Positions 32,298 to 39,600 of a DNA stretch of 42,572 bases are shown in pieces (positions within the stretch are counted from its first letter, which is position 1; each line of letters starts with the position of its first letter). This stretch comes from a virus. The DNA lies in IMG/VR virus record IMGVR_UViG_3300030098_006042, positions 1 to 42,572 of that record, one strand, 5' to 3'. The translations under genes were made by a program, and so were the position numbers. The notes beneath the pieces are model-generated. The model was given only the letters and a program-made list of their open reading frames with translations, had not been told where the DNA came from and made no database searches.

Positions 32298-32688
32298 CGT
32301 TGACCTCTACCTTCACGTTGACCTTGCCATTCTTGGACTCGATGGCGCGGCAGCAGTATTTATAGAGTTCCGGGTTGCCCAGCTCCAGCGCTCGAAGCTT
32401 CTTCATGTCGAGGACAGTCTTGCTGACAAACGGGGAGAGAACCTCGGGAATGCTGTCTTGGATTTGCGCGAGCTCATCCGGCAGAATTCTGCGATTCAGC
32501 TTGCTTGTGGTGACGACGCGAAATGCACCGTTGTCCATGCGCAAGCTTCCTTCTTGCTGAATACCCACGAGCTTTACGATCTCGTTATCGACAATGTCTT
32601 CGCGGGCTGAGAGGCTGGCTTTCTGGAGCTTCAGTTCTCGCTTCTCCTCGCAGAGAGCATGAAGCTTGTGGCTTGTTTGTTGGTCCAT
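32290..32688 (-). CDS. Replication-cluster protein (DUF7173-like)
   Basis: This is a 132-residue protein. A coiled-coil N-terminus (LHALCEEKRELKLQKASLSA, about 8-30) precedes ILPDELAQIQDSIPEVLSPF and KKLRALELGNPELYKYCCRAI, a pattern I recall from phage proteins beside Sak4/SSB genes (the DUF7173-type group). It ends KNGKVNVKVEVND. Its function is unknown; a coiled-coil helper of the recombination proteins is plausible. It overlaps the ATPase gene by 8 bases. Its ribosome leader (GAAGGAAGGAACC) is a variant of the shared AAAGGAAGCAA leader. Confidence 0.6.
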   Translation of the reverse strand: MDQQTSHKLHALCEEKRELKLQKASLSAREDIVDNEIVKLVGIQQEGSLRMDNGAFRVVTTSKLNRRILPDELAQIQDSIPEVLSPFVSKTVLDMKKLRALELGNPELYKYCCRAIESKNGKVNVKVEVNDA

Positions 32689-32690
32689 GG

Positions 32691-34598
32691 TTAGGTTCCT
32701 TCCTTCTGTGCAAAGTCTTCGAGTGCGTTGAGGTCGAGACAGTAAGTCTTGGCGCGGGCACGGCAGACGATGCGGCCCAGGATGAACGTGCGAGCCAGCG
32801 TGTCGCTTTCACGAACAACTGAGTCCACGATTCGGAGCTGCGGCATCTGATACTGGAAACGCTGGTTGTTGCCTTGGTTGCCGATAAGAATGCCTTCGGC
32901 TTTAAATGCTCGGCAGATAGTGGGCGAGCCGCCATAATCAGCAACAAGCTGTCGCCACTGGTCAGTCGTTAGGTAGATTCGAGGTGGCTTATCGTTGTTC
33001 TCTTCATCGTCGATGTATCCTGCGAAGCGTCGGTAGTCGGCTTTTGGATCAGTTGCCCTTGTCCCAGCATCGTCATAGACAATCGAAACCAAACGACCGC
33101 CCCGGTTGGCGTCGATCCAGCGGACGATGCCCTGAGCACAGCGGTGAACGTCATCTGTTGAGTCGGCTGCTTCAGTGTCGAGCCACGCTCTCATGACAGC
33201 CTTCGGGGCCTCAAGAAACTTGGTCGACCAATCACCAGGCAGAATGCCAAGCTCCCATGCCAGCCAGCCAGCGTATGCGACGAGAGCACAGCGCTCAGCG
33301 AGCCTGTTGTGCGCCGAATGCTTCACCATGTCGGCGAAATGTTTCTTGTAGATGTGGTTGTATTCGAGCTTGCGAAGGTGCCACGCTTGGTCATCCTCAA
33401 GGGACTCTTCAATTAGCTTGGTAATGAACATGCGCCCCGGCGCACCGCCGATTGTTTGGGATAGATCTTCGACTCGCTTTGAAACGGCGCGGGCCTCGGA
33501 CACTTCCATGCCGGTATCGAACTCCTTGTGGGAGATTGCGATATCTGCAGCACGCAGTCGTTGGCCTTCCTTCATGTCCTTGACGATGGGGCTAACCCAG
33601 TCACGGATGGAGTATTCGCCCGTGGACATCCAGAGCATGCGCCATTCCTTCGGCTTCTCGAGTTGAGTCACATTGACACGACGGCTTCTGCCGATACCGT
33701 TGGCGAGCCCGTAGAGCAGATTGAGAATCAGCGCAGAGCCTGAGCTGTCGCCCTTACCGCGCACACCGGACTGGCCAATCTCGTCGATGAAAGCAACGCG
33801 GTCATTGTGCGCAAAGCCAAGGTCCTCTTTAAGCGTGACACCAGTGCCGTCAAAAGAGACAGGGCGTGAGCCCCAGACAGACTTGCCAATGTCGAGAGCA
33901 CGGGACTTTCCACGGCTAGACTCGCCATAGAAGTGGATACCGCCCATCACAAACGACGGCACATTGAGAGCCCTGATGAGTGGGCCAGCGAAAGCCATTT
34001 GCAGGGCGAATGTCCACATCTTGCTTTTGCCTGCAAGCTTTACGAGTTCTTCCCAATTGTCCCAGCACGGTTCGGCCTTGGTCAGGAAGGCGTCGTGCTG
34101 ATCTATTGTACTGACCTCATTGCCCTCAGGCAGTACGCTGTCACCCAGCACAAAGTGCTTGTTGCAGTTGGACCAGCCTGGCTTTGAATGGATGGTCACG
34201 GTCTGCAGGCCATCGCTCTGCATCAGATACTTGCTGAACAGGTTCTGCGTTGAGAGCCCCTTGGTCAGAGCTTCTCGTTGCACGGTGAAGCCAAGGCGGG
34301 CGAGTCGCTGGTAGACGCCAGAGCTGTCGTTGCCAGTTAGCTCGTGGTCCCAGACAATCTCACTGATCTCTTCATGTGTTATTGGATGGTCGAACGTAAG
34401 GTAGCTGCCGTTGGCCCCACTATCTGCATCAAAGAGACGGGCTGACACCCAGGCACGAGTGCTTGTAAAGGGCACAAAGGAGTCCCCCTGACGAGCCTCC
34501 AGCCGGGCGCCCTTGCCACGGTCCTTGCAGTGTAGGGTGAACATGCCGGATGAAAACATCTCGTTGTCTAATGCAACTACTGCAGCTTCTGGCTCCAT
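32691..34598 (-). CDS. DUF927-like superfamily helicase
   Basis: This is a 635-residue protein. SKPGWSNCNKHFVLGDSVLP (about 138-157) and AFAGPLIRALNVPSFVMGGIHF match the front of the DUF927 region. GESSRGKS (225-232) is Walker A and VAFIDEIGQ (about 268-276) Walker B. Further conserved patches are LLYGLANGIGRSRR and WRMLWMSTGEYSI. This family is a replicative or primase-associated helicase of phages and mobile elements. The gene overlaps the primase gene by 22 bases, as expected for a primase-helicase pair. The C-terminal third (PGDWSTKFLEAPKAVMRAW) likely adds DNA-binding. Confidence 0.85.
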   Translation of the reverse strand: MEPEAAVVALDNEMFSSGMFTLHCKDRGKGARLEARQGDSFVPFTSTRAWVSARLFDADSGANGSYLTFDHPITHEEISEIVWDHELTGNDSSGVYQRLARLGFTVQREALTKGLSTQNLFSKYLMQSDGLQTVTIHSKPGWSNCNKHFVLGDSVLPEGNEVSTIDQHDAFLTKAEPCWDNWEELVKLAGKSKMWTFALQMAFAGPLIRALNVPSFVMGGIHFYGESSRGKSRALDIGKSVWGSRPVSFDGTGVTLKEDLGFAHNDRVAFIDEIGQSGVRGKGDSSGSALILNLLYGLANGIGRSRRVNVTQLEKPKEWRMLWMSTGEYSIRDWVSPIVKDMKEGQRLRAADIAISHKEFDTGMEVSEARAVSKRVEDLSQTIGGAPGRMFITKLIEESLEDDQAWHLRKLEYNHIYKKHFADMVKHSAHNRLAERCALVAYAGWLAWELGILPGDWSTKFLEAPKAVMRAWLDTEAADSTDDVHRCAQGIVRWIDANRGGRLVSIVYDDAGTRATDPKADYRRFAGYIDDEENNDKPPRIYLTTDQWRQLVADYGGSPTICRAFKAEGILIGNQGNNQRFQYQMPQLRIVDSVVRESDTLARTFILGRIVCRARAKTYCLDLNALEDFAQKEGT

Positions 34599-35551
34599 TG
34601 GAGACCCTCCGTGCGGCGGCTTGATTGGATTGCTTTGAGAACTTTGTTGGTGCGCAGGTCATGGTGATCACCGAAGCGCTCGATGTAGCGTGGGACCATG
34701 ACAGCCCAGATTTCATCATCCGTCCAACCAGCGTGAACCATGGCTGCGACAGATGTCATGAGGATTGCGTGACGGTTGCCTGGCTGCATCTCATCAACGT
34801 GAGAGATAATGGTGGCGCGAAGCTCTGCAGGCGTGGAGGCAGAGCGGCGCTCCATCTTCATTCGCGCGAGCTCATCATCCAGGCTTCCTTGCCAAGAGGC
34901 CCTGGTGCGGTCGGCACGCATGACACCCATGGGTGACTGTGGCTGTTCGAGACCAACCTCAGCGATGTACTCAGTGATGGCCGTCTCAAGGAGAGCCATG
35001 CGACTGGTCGTCACCTTGGGAAGCTCCCAGACTGGGACATCAGCCAGGCTTGGCCCGCGCCAGGTGTACGGTCGTTTGGTGTCGGGGTGGATGCCTTCTA
35101 GGATTGTCTGGCCAGAGTCGGCGAAGATTTCCACAACCGGGCGAAACTTGCGAGAACGATACTGCGCCCAACCATCGGCCTTCGCGTAGATAAGCTTGCG
35201 CTTGGGGGCGTTGCCTATTGAGACAAGCGGAGTGCCACCCAGGACTTCAAAGACAAGCTCTTCGAGCCCGTCAGCCTGGGCGGCATCCGTCAAATCTATG
35301 TCTATTGCTATTATTGGGCACGCGCTTCCATACACGACTGAAAGGTTGTGCTCCTGGTAGTGCTCGGTGGCACAGAGAAGGTCATCCAGGGAGATGGCGC
35401 ACTCACCTCGAAGCTGCCAGCCTTTGACAAAGACAGCCTTGCCAGTGGCAGGCATGAGGGTCTGAACCCCCTGCTCAAAGTAGCTTTCCGCGATTTCGTG
35501 GAAGAGTCGCGGTTTGATTTGACGCACCAAGTCATCAGATGGTAAATCCAT
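34577..35551 (-). CDS. AEP-type primase (Prim-Pol)
   Basis: This 324-residue protein fits the archaeo-eukaryotic primase (bifunctional primase-polymerase) family. AIDIDL (Asp84, Asp86) holds the metal-binding DxD. PLVSIGNAPKRKLIYAK lies where the S-x-H-type residue motif and basic triphosphate-binding residues occur. VEIFADSGQTILEGIHPDTKRPYTW resembles the third acidic motif and the following strand. The C-terminal part (LRATIISHVDEMQPGNRHAI) is helical and likely couples to the helicase. It would lay primers for phage replication. The start is the ATG at 35551; a decayed leader-like site lies about 110 bases further upstream. Confidence 0.82.
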   Translation of the reverse strand: MDLPSDDLVRQIKPRLFHEIAESYFEQGVQTLMPATGKAVFVKGWQLRGECAISLDDLLCATEHYQEHNLSVVYGSACPIIAIDIDLTDAAQADGLEELVFEVLGGTPLVSIGNAPKRKLIYAKADGWAQYRSRKFRPVVEIFADSGQTILEGIHPDTKRPYTWRGPSLADVPVWELPKVTTSRMALLETAITEYIAEVGLEQPQSPMGVMRADRTRASWQGSLDDELARMKMERRSASTPAELRATIISHVDEMQPGNRHAILMTSVAAMVHAGWTDDEIWAVMVPRYIERFGDHHDLRTNKVLKAIQSSRRTEGLQWSQKLQ

Positions 35552-35792
35552 CTCGTACCCCCGTTCGGGCCTTCCCCAGGCCAGGACTTGTCAAAAAGTG
35601 ACCGAACGGTGTACGTAACAACTTGCTTGTGCAGTTACAGTTCCGTTTTGGTCTGTGATTGCTTCCTTTGGACTCGGCGGGGCTGCAACCTCGTCGGGTC
35701 TTTGGCGGCGACACACAAGAAGCTTAATAGCTCCCAGACTTCCAAACAATTCTTGTTTTAAGACATATGTCTGCTAGCGCACGCTATGCACG
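35552..35792. promoter_or_regulatory. 241-base control region between excisionase and primase genes
   Basis: No gene was found. It holds AAACAA-TTC-TTGTTT (35744-35758), a perfect 12-bp palindrome at 35761-35772, the 9-bp repeats at 35777-35800 (partly inside the excisionase gene), an ACCG-TT-CGGT palindrome near 35604, and an orphan AAAGGAAGCAATC leader at about 35658-35670. This is a likely promoter/operator region for the primase-helicase operon. No terminator was seen for the integrase operon. Confidence 0.5.
35761..35772. promoter_or_regulatory. Perfect 12-bp palindrome
   Basis: AGACATATGTCT is fully self-complementary. It lies four bases from the 9-bp repeats at 35777 and three from AAACAA-TTC-TTGTTT (35744-35758). 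Likely a protein-binding site for the excisionase or a repressor; inferred. Confidence 0.45.
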
Positions 35793-35800
35793 CTATGCAC
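35777..35800 (-). repeat. 9-bp tandem repeats, left copy (inverted to 38130-38153)
   Basis: On the minus strand this reads GTGCATAGC, GTGCATAGC, GTGCGC. The reverse complement matches 38130-38153 in 22 of 24 positions. It includes the stop codon of the excisionase gene. Tandem 9-mers at one end of the integrase cassette and their inverted partner at the other look like arm-type sites or operators. Confidence 0.65.
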
Positions 35801-36101
35801 CTCTAGCTACGAAACCACCGCGTACTTTTTTCTTTTCTGCGAGTGTTTTTTTGATTCGCGCCGCAACCAGGGTTGGCTGCTCCGGTGCTTTGTTTGTTTC
35901 AGACTGAGATTTCAAGCTCTCAAAGTAAGCGATAATTTCGCTACGCACGAAGAGCTTTTTACGGGTGTTTCCACCAATGAGTCGTGGCTGCGGAAATTTA
36001 TCCGCCTTCACCAATCTTGAGATGGTCCACCGGGAGATGCCCAACAGGTTCGATACCTGCTGAACTGTCATCAATAGTGATTCTTGATTTAATTTTGACA
36101 T
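35793..36101 (-). CDS. Excisionase-like / AlpA-type HTH protein
   Basis: This 102-residue protein has the helix-turn-helix of AlpA/excisionase proteins: LMTVQQVSNLLGISRWTISRL, then VKADKFPQPRLIGGN, RKKLFVRSEIIAYFESL. This class bends DNA at attachment sites and steers the integrase toward excision. Start ATG 36101 (MSKLNQESL) is preferred over one 24 bases upstream; GGGGAAC precedes it. The start lies within the integrase gene (104-base overlap), so the two are tightly linked. The C-terminus is Lys-rich (KKTLAEKKKVRGGF). It may also regulate the operon. The family is clear; excision activity is inferred. Confidence 0.75.
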   Translation of the reverse strand: MSKLNQESLLMTVQQVSNLLGISRWTISRLVKADKFPQPRLIGGNTRKKLFVRSEIIAYFESLKSQSETNKAPEQPTLVAARIKKTLAEKKKVRGGFVARGA

Positions 36102-37440
36102 TGAGGTTCCCCACCAGGTCGTCATGTGTCCCCCACATTCCACCCTGGCTTGAAGGGTTATAGGTATTGATTGAATCTAATAGTATGGTTGCCCACCGTG
36201 AGATCATCTCATGGCGCTCTGGCAAGTATTGATACTGATTATAAACTTCTTCTGTCACCCCCTGTGGTTTGTGCCCCAAGCTCCACTTGATGAGGTCCTT
36301 TGGAAAACCCAAAGCCCCCCAAGCAGTCGCTACGGTGCGCCTAATATCGTGTGGTGTCTCCTTGAACTTGCCCTGCACTTTCATGGCGTTGTTCAAACCC
36401 ATCTGCGTGTTGATGTGCTGAAAGATATTCTGCGTGCGGTCAGTCGGTCGTTTGCTGGCCCAGAACTGCTCCTCTAAGATCTTCTCTGCAATAGGTGAGA
36501 GAGGGATGATGAAGTCCCGGTCTTTCTTCTGGCGTGCTGCAGGCACCCTCAACGCAGGGATGCGGCCATTGAAGAGAGGGACCATGTCTTCCCACCGCGC
36601 ATCGAGGATCTCCATTTTGCGAACACCAGTCAGCATCAGCAGGCGGATGGCACGCTGAATTTCTCGAGCCTTCTCATCAGACGTGTTGATCCACTGCTTG
36701 CCAATCGGAAGAAAGTCCCAGAGCCGGAAAAACTCACTGGCTCCGAATTTGCTGCTTCGCGGCTTCAGGTTTAGCTCAATGACGTAGTCGGGGAAGCTGC
36801 TGTTCGGGTCGATGCGGTAGCGCTTGCGGTTGTGCTTGAATGCCTGACGCAAGACCGAGAGAGCCTTTTGGCGTGAAATCTGGCCAACACCACGACTGAT
36901 GAGGGCATCGTTCCAAAGCTGAATATCAAGGTTGGTGATGTCGGTAGGGGCCCAGGTGCCAAAAAACGGGACAATGTAGTTGCGGGCGGCTGACTCGCTG
37001 TTGCTCCAGGTGCCCTTGCGCAACTTCTTACAGTCGTCTTTGCTGTTGGGGCCCTTGTCAGTCAGGTAGTCGTCAATCATCTGCTTTACGTTGTAGTCGA
37101 TGTTGGCCGTGCGGCGGTTCTTGATTTCGCCAGTGATACTGTCCTCGCGAATGACCATGTCGACGCGACGACGCGCCTGAGCTATCGTAAGCTCGTGTGC
37201 CGTGCCTAGCTTTTGGCGCGGTCTGATGGGATTACCCTTGTCGTCATAGCCAACCACTCGCCTATAGAAGAAGACTTTTCTGGAAGCCTTGGCGTGACCC
37301 TTCCTTGGCGGCTTGCAGTCCACCTGCAGGCCTACAGTGCGCGTGTCACTGAAGATCAGAGGCTTCGTGCTTCCAGGCTCAGCTAAAGGCAGAGCCTTGA
37401 TGGACTCTGCTGTGAAAAGGAACTTCTTACTTTTCGTCAT
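35998..37440 (-). CDS. int: Tyrosine-type integrase
   Basis: This is a 480-residue P4-like integrase that would insert and excise the phage at an att site. Catalytic residues: Arg274 (TGVRKMEIL), His364 and Arg367 (TPHDIRRT), His390 (LGHK) and the nucleophile Tyr400 (EEVYNQY; Tyr403 is an alternative). An arm-binding start (KFLFTAESIKALPLAE...FYRRVVGYDDKGN) is similar to DUF4102-type integrases. After Tyr, about 80 more residues (NTYNPSSQGGMWGTHDD...) are unusually long and their DNA overlaps the excisionase gene. The start is 37440, overlapping the previous gene by 14 bases. Attachment site not found. Confidence 0.9.
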   Translation of the reverse strand: MTKSKKFLFTAESIKALPLAEPGSTKPLIFSDTRTVGLQVDCKPPRKGHAKASRKVFFYRRVVGYDDKGNPIRPRQKLGTAHELTIAQARRRVDMVIREDSITGEIKNRRTANIDYNVKQMIDDYLTDKGPNSKDDCKKLRKGTWSNSESAARNYIVPFFGTWAPTDITNLDIQLWNDALISRGVGQISRQKALSVLRQAFKHNRKRYRIDPNSSFPDYVIELNLKPRSSKFGASEFFRLWDFLPIGKQWINTSDEKAREIQRAIRLLMLTGVRKMEILDARWEDMVPLFNGRIPALRVPAARQKKDRDFIIPLSPIAEKILEEQFWASKRPTDRTQNIFQHINTQMGLNNAMKVQGKFKETPHDIRRTVATAWGALGFPKDLIKWSLGHKPQGVTEEVYNQYQYLPERHEMISRWATILLDSINTYNPSSQGGMWGTHDDLVGNLNVKIKSRITIDDSSAGIEPVGHLPVDHLKIGEGG

Positions 37441-37912
37441 CGGACTTGTCGCGCTTCTGATAAATCGCCTGCACCGTTCGCCCTGATAGGTTGTCCTTGT
37501 GTCCATCAACGCCACTCGTTGCGAGCATATGGGCAACATGCTCGCACGCGGCGCCAATCCCATAACCAGCCCTTGCGAGCGCAGCGACTGCTTTCACTAA
37601 GGCTTGGTTGCGAAGTGCGGAGGCTGCTGGACGTCCGACTGGCGGCTCTGCAAACAAATCCTCGCGAGGAGGATCAACAAGCCACTGCTCTGAGTGCTTC
37701 AGCAGTAGAGGGTGCGTGTCGTCGTGGAAGCCCGACGCCAACAGCGAAGAGTGCACTGCTCTTGCGAGCAGCCACGCACGTTTTGCCAAAGCTGCGCGAA
37801 CACGCAGAAAGGCGAGACCCTTTGCCGTTTCTAATTCGGCAAATTCGGCATCAATTTTTCTGTTGTCTTTGTGGTAGGCCCAGCCCGGCCTCTCTTTCTC
37901 TAAATGCTCCAT
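37427..37912 (-). CDS. Hypothetical protein in integrase operon
   Basis: This is a 161-residue protein starting MEHLEKERPGWAYHKDN with the AAAGGAAGCAA leader directly upstream. A longer in-frame ATG (37963) lacks it. It is mostly helical, with a helical DNA-binding-like end (AALARAGYGIGAACEHVAHM, DNLSGRTVQAIYQKRDK). Being first in the integrase operon it may be a regulator or recombination helper. No family recognised. It begins right beside the large repeat-rich region, so its promoter lies there. Confidence 0.6.
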   Translation of the reverse strand: MEHLEKERPGWAYHKDNRKIDAEFAELETAKGLAFLRVRAALAKRAWLLARAVHSSLLASGFHDDTHPLLLKHSEQWLVDPPREDLFAEPPVGRPAASALRNQALVKAVAALARAGYGIGAACEHVAHMLATSGVDGHKDNLSGRTVQAIYQKRDKSDDEK

Positions 37913-38120
37913 AATTGCTTCCTTTTTGTCCCCACGACGGGGAAGCGGCATGCCTTCTGCCAAACCGCGAATTCTCTGAAAAGCACAAAAACCCCAAACG
38001 AATTCTTGTGCAGACCAACCGGTAGGTCAGGGGGATCCTGAACCCTTCTCGGCTTACCCCCTGCAAGAGGTAGGGCATCCACTCCGCGATTGCCGCCAAT
38101 AAGCGCCAACGTTGTTTTGG

Positions 38121-38156
38121 GTGCACGTTGTGCATATCGTGCATAGTGTGCGCGGG
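38121..38156 (+). repeat. Four 9-bp tandem repeat units (right copy)
   Basis: GTGCACGTT, GTGCATATC, GTGCATAGT, GTGCGCGGG follow in register, each starting GTGC. Positions 38130-38153 are an inverted copy of 35777-35800 (22/24). They lie at the start side of the integrase operon, so its two ends carry matching, oppositely oriented sites. Confidence 0.7.
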
Positions 38157-38185
38157 CAAGTTCCAAGTATCTGTTCTCAGGAGCA

Positions 38186-38206
38186 TTTGTGTGTAAAGTG
38201 ATACGG
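38186..38206 (+). repeat. Long-range inverted repeat, left part
   Basis: TTTGTGTGTAAA (38186-38197) is the perfect reverse complement of 38550-38561. The adjacent GTGATACGG (38198-38206) is the reverse complement of CCGTATCAC at 38508-38516. The matching pieces are contiguous on this side and split by 33 bases on the other. Confidence 0.65.
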
Positions 38207-38381
38207 ATTTTGGTGCGGACGGGGCGAATTAAACCGAGTGATTAACAATCGATAAATGAATTTTTGTGAGTTATTCCAGTAGCTTACGCTGCTCGAGTGG
38301 TCGTTTTTGGGTCGATTACAACCAATTGTACTTTTATTACATTTTTTTTGATTCTGGGAAGGATATACCTGGGGGGAACCC

Positions 38382-38436
38382 AGGGTGGGGGGAGAGGTGA
38401 GAGAAGAGAAGAAGGGAGGGTATAGGGGTGAGAGCG
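38382..38436 (+). other. Purine-rich, G-run tract next to AT-rich DNA
   Basis: This region is almost all purine on the plus strand (runs such as GGGTGGGGGGAGAGG and AGAAGAGAAGAAGGGAGGG). It is followed by AT-rich DNA with TAATAATGTAATAATAAT and a T-run (38440-38466). The asymmetry is striking. Purine tracts can form triplex or G-quadruplex structures and AT-rich runs can unwind, as in many origins. Function inferred. Confidence 0.45.
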
Positions 38437-38572
38437 CGGTAATAATGTAATAATAATAATATTTTTTAAGGTAAGTAGTAGTAAGTACTAGGTTTTCTGT
38501 GTTGAAGCCGTATCACATTTGCTGTTCTAGCCGGTGATAACCGGTGGTATTTACACACAAATTTTCGCTGAG

Positions 38573-38609
38573 CCACGGTCAAATTTTCCCCGCCCACGGT
38601 CAACTTTTC
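38573..38609 (+). repeat. 16-bp direct repeat pair
   Basis: CCACGGTCAAATTTTC (38573-38588) and CCACGGTCAACTTTTC (38594-38609) match in 15 of 16 bases with a 21-base period, about two helical turns. That spacing is good for two protein monomers on one face of the DNA. Confidence 0.6.
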
Positions 38610-38698
38610 GTGCGCACAATTATCTCATCGCTGTTCTGTGAGCTTTTCAGAGAGGCCGGTAATAATTGAGGACGAGCTCACAACTTGAGATTTGGAAA

Positions 38699-38820
38699 TT
38701 TCGCACGTTTCGCACGTCGCATGGGTTGGAAGGTTTGAAATGAGAAACGGTGTCGCACGATTCGCACGGGTCAGGGGTCGGAAGGTTTGAAACGTGGCAA
38801 GGTTTCGCACGTTTCGCAGG
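38699..38820 (+). repeat. 52-bp iterons (three copies)
   Basis: Units begin at 38699, 38751 and 38803, exactly 52 bases apart. Each starts with a doubled 9-mer TTTCGCACG (variants TGTCGCACG, ATTCGCACG, TTTCGCAGG). The first two units continue with (T/C)GGAAGGTTTGAAA at the same offset (TTGGAAGG / TCGGAAGG). The third unit decays after its 9-mers. Iterons with constant period and conserved core are hallmarks of initiator-protein binding at origins or partition sites. Confidence 0.7.
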
Positions 38821-38996
38821 GTTTCTAGGCTGGGGATTTTATCAGGGATTGGTGCTATTGGTTGGGTACGTCATAGAACACGGGCCCCACTAAATAGCTA
38901 ATACTCGGTTAGGGGTCCTATTAGGTTCTAGGGGTCCTTAGATTGATTCTGGGGGCCCCAAAACGACTGTACCTAGTCAGCGTGGGAATAGGACAC

Positions 38997-39022
38997 AAAA
39001 AAGCCTAGGGGTTACCTAGGCT
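38997..39022 (-). terminator. Terminator of the leftward accessory unit
   Basis: On the minus strand AGCCTAGG - TAACC - CCTAGGCT is followed by a TTTTTT run: a perfect 8-bp stem. It lies downstream of the gene ending at 39060, after the telomere-like repeats. Confidence 0.85.
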
Positions 39023-39061
39023 GGTTTGGTTTGGTTTGGTTGGGTTGGGTTGGGTTGGGTT
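39023..39061. repeat. Telomere-like GGTTT / GGGTT tandem repeats
   Basis: The plus strand has about three GGTTT units followed by four GGGTT-type units, with four G-triplets separated by TT. This meets the rule for a G-quadruplex. It sits between the stop of 39060-39314 and the terminator. On the message of this gene the run is C-rich, so the G-rich strand is the template. Confidence 0.6.
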
Positions 39062-39314
39062 AGCTAGGGCCTGGACCGTCCGAGAGATCCTCAATCCATA
39101 AATTGATTTTTTTTGCATCCTCAAGAGTTAGTGCAATGCCCTGTGCGTGACTGTTTGCCGCGCTAAAGCCTGACAAGTCATCAACAGGATAGACGTCAGC
39201 CCCTGCAGACCCAAGCGACTGAACAGGGCAACCGTCAACATCTAAAACATCGATGTTTCCCGCTGAATTTAGACGACCGAAAAATTCAGATAAATACCCG
39301 CTTGATTGTTTCAT
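39060..39314 (-). CDS. Small hypothetical protein in accessory module
   Basis: This 84-residue acidic protein starts MKQSSGYLSEFFGRLNSAGN, with the AAAGGAAGCAA leader in front of the ATG. A strand-rich middle (IDVLDVDGCPVQSLGSAGAD, VYPVDDLSGFSAANS) is followed by a helix (LTLEDAKKINLWIEDL). The single Cys is not part of a cluster. It terminates at a hairpin beyond the repeat tract. No family recognised; likely a small soluble protein of the accessory module. Confidence 0.55.
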   Translation of the reverse strand: MKQSSGYLSEFFGRLNSAGNIDVLDVDGCPVQSLGSAGADVYPVDDLSGFSAANSHAQGIALTLEDAKKINLWIEDLSDGPGPS

Positions 39315-39335
39315 GATTTGCTTCCTTTGTTTGGG

Positions 39336-39569
39336 TTACCAGGTCTTCACCAGGTCAATAGCGGCTGACAATGTCATCGTAGCCCCACCGGGAACCGCCC
39401 CACCGGGCAAATCATGTACTGATAGGATTCCAGACTGGGTGGACTGGAAATAGTCAGAGTGATTGCGAAAACTGACCATCAACTGGCCTGGATTGTCTGA
39501 GTCTGGTTTCTCTTTCAGATACCAGGATCCCACGCGCGCCTCAGTACTGCTGATTTTTTCGATTTCCAT
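39336..39569 (-). CDS. Small hypothetical protein in accessory module
   Basis: This is a 77-residue protein starting MEIEKISSTEARVGSWYLKE at 39569, chosen because the leader AAAGGAAGCAATC lies right before the ATG; the longer frame start is upstream of this site. It is beta-like (LMVSFRNHSDYFQSTQSG) with a Pro/Gly loop (LPGGAVPGGATMTL) and a short C-terminal helix (AAIDLVKTW). The next gene begins 22 bases on, so the two may be co-transcribed. No family identified. Confidence 0.55.
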   Translation of the reverse strand: MEIEKISSTEARVGSWYLKEKPDSDNPGQLMVSFRNHSDYFQSTQSGILSVHDLPGGAVPGGATMTLSAAIDLVKTW

Positions 39570-39600
39570 GATTGCTTCCTTTGCTTGGTAGGTTCTACCC

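Larger units (their letters stand above)
37913..38998. other. 1.1-kb non-coding repeat-rich region (origin/control candidate)
   Basis: No convincing gene exists here; the possible frames are short, lack ribosome sites, and overlap repeats. Its parts are: 9-bp repeats (38121-38156), long-range inverted repeats (38186-38206 with 38508-38516 and 38550-38561), a purine-rich run (38382-38436) beside an AT-rich run (38440-38470), a 5-bp inverted repeat (38531-38544), direct repeats (38573-38609), 52-bp iterons (38699-38820) and TAGGGGTCCT repeats (38910, 38929). This concentration fits a replication origin, att site or partition-like site. The role is inferred. Confidence 0.6.

Noticed and set aside
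38121-38156. Short regular repeats considered as a CRISPR array
   Set aside because: Units are 9 bp with no spacers; no cas genes in the window.
37851-38186. Two overlapping minus-strand frames upstream of the integrase operon (37851-38186 and 37900-38166)
   Set aside because: Neither has a ribosome site, they exclude each other, and both run through the leader and the 9-bp repeats; the gene at 37427-37912 with its leader explains the region better.
38625-38810. 61-codon minus-strand open frame in the iteron region
   Set aside because: It coincides with the 52-bp iterons, has repetitive codons and no ribosome site; a chance frame in repeat DNA.
38910-38938. TAGGGGTCCT direct repeats as an attachment core
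   Set aside because: Only 10 bp, no tRNA-like context, and far from the main integrase; not enough to call att.
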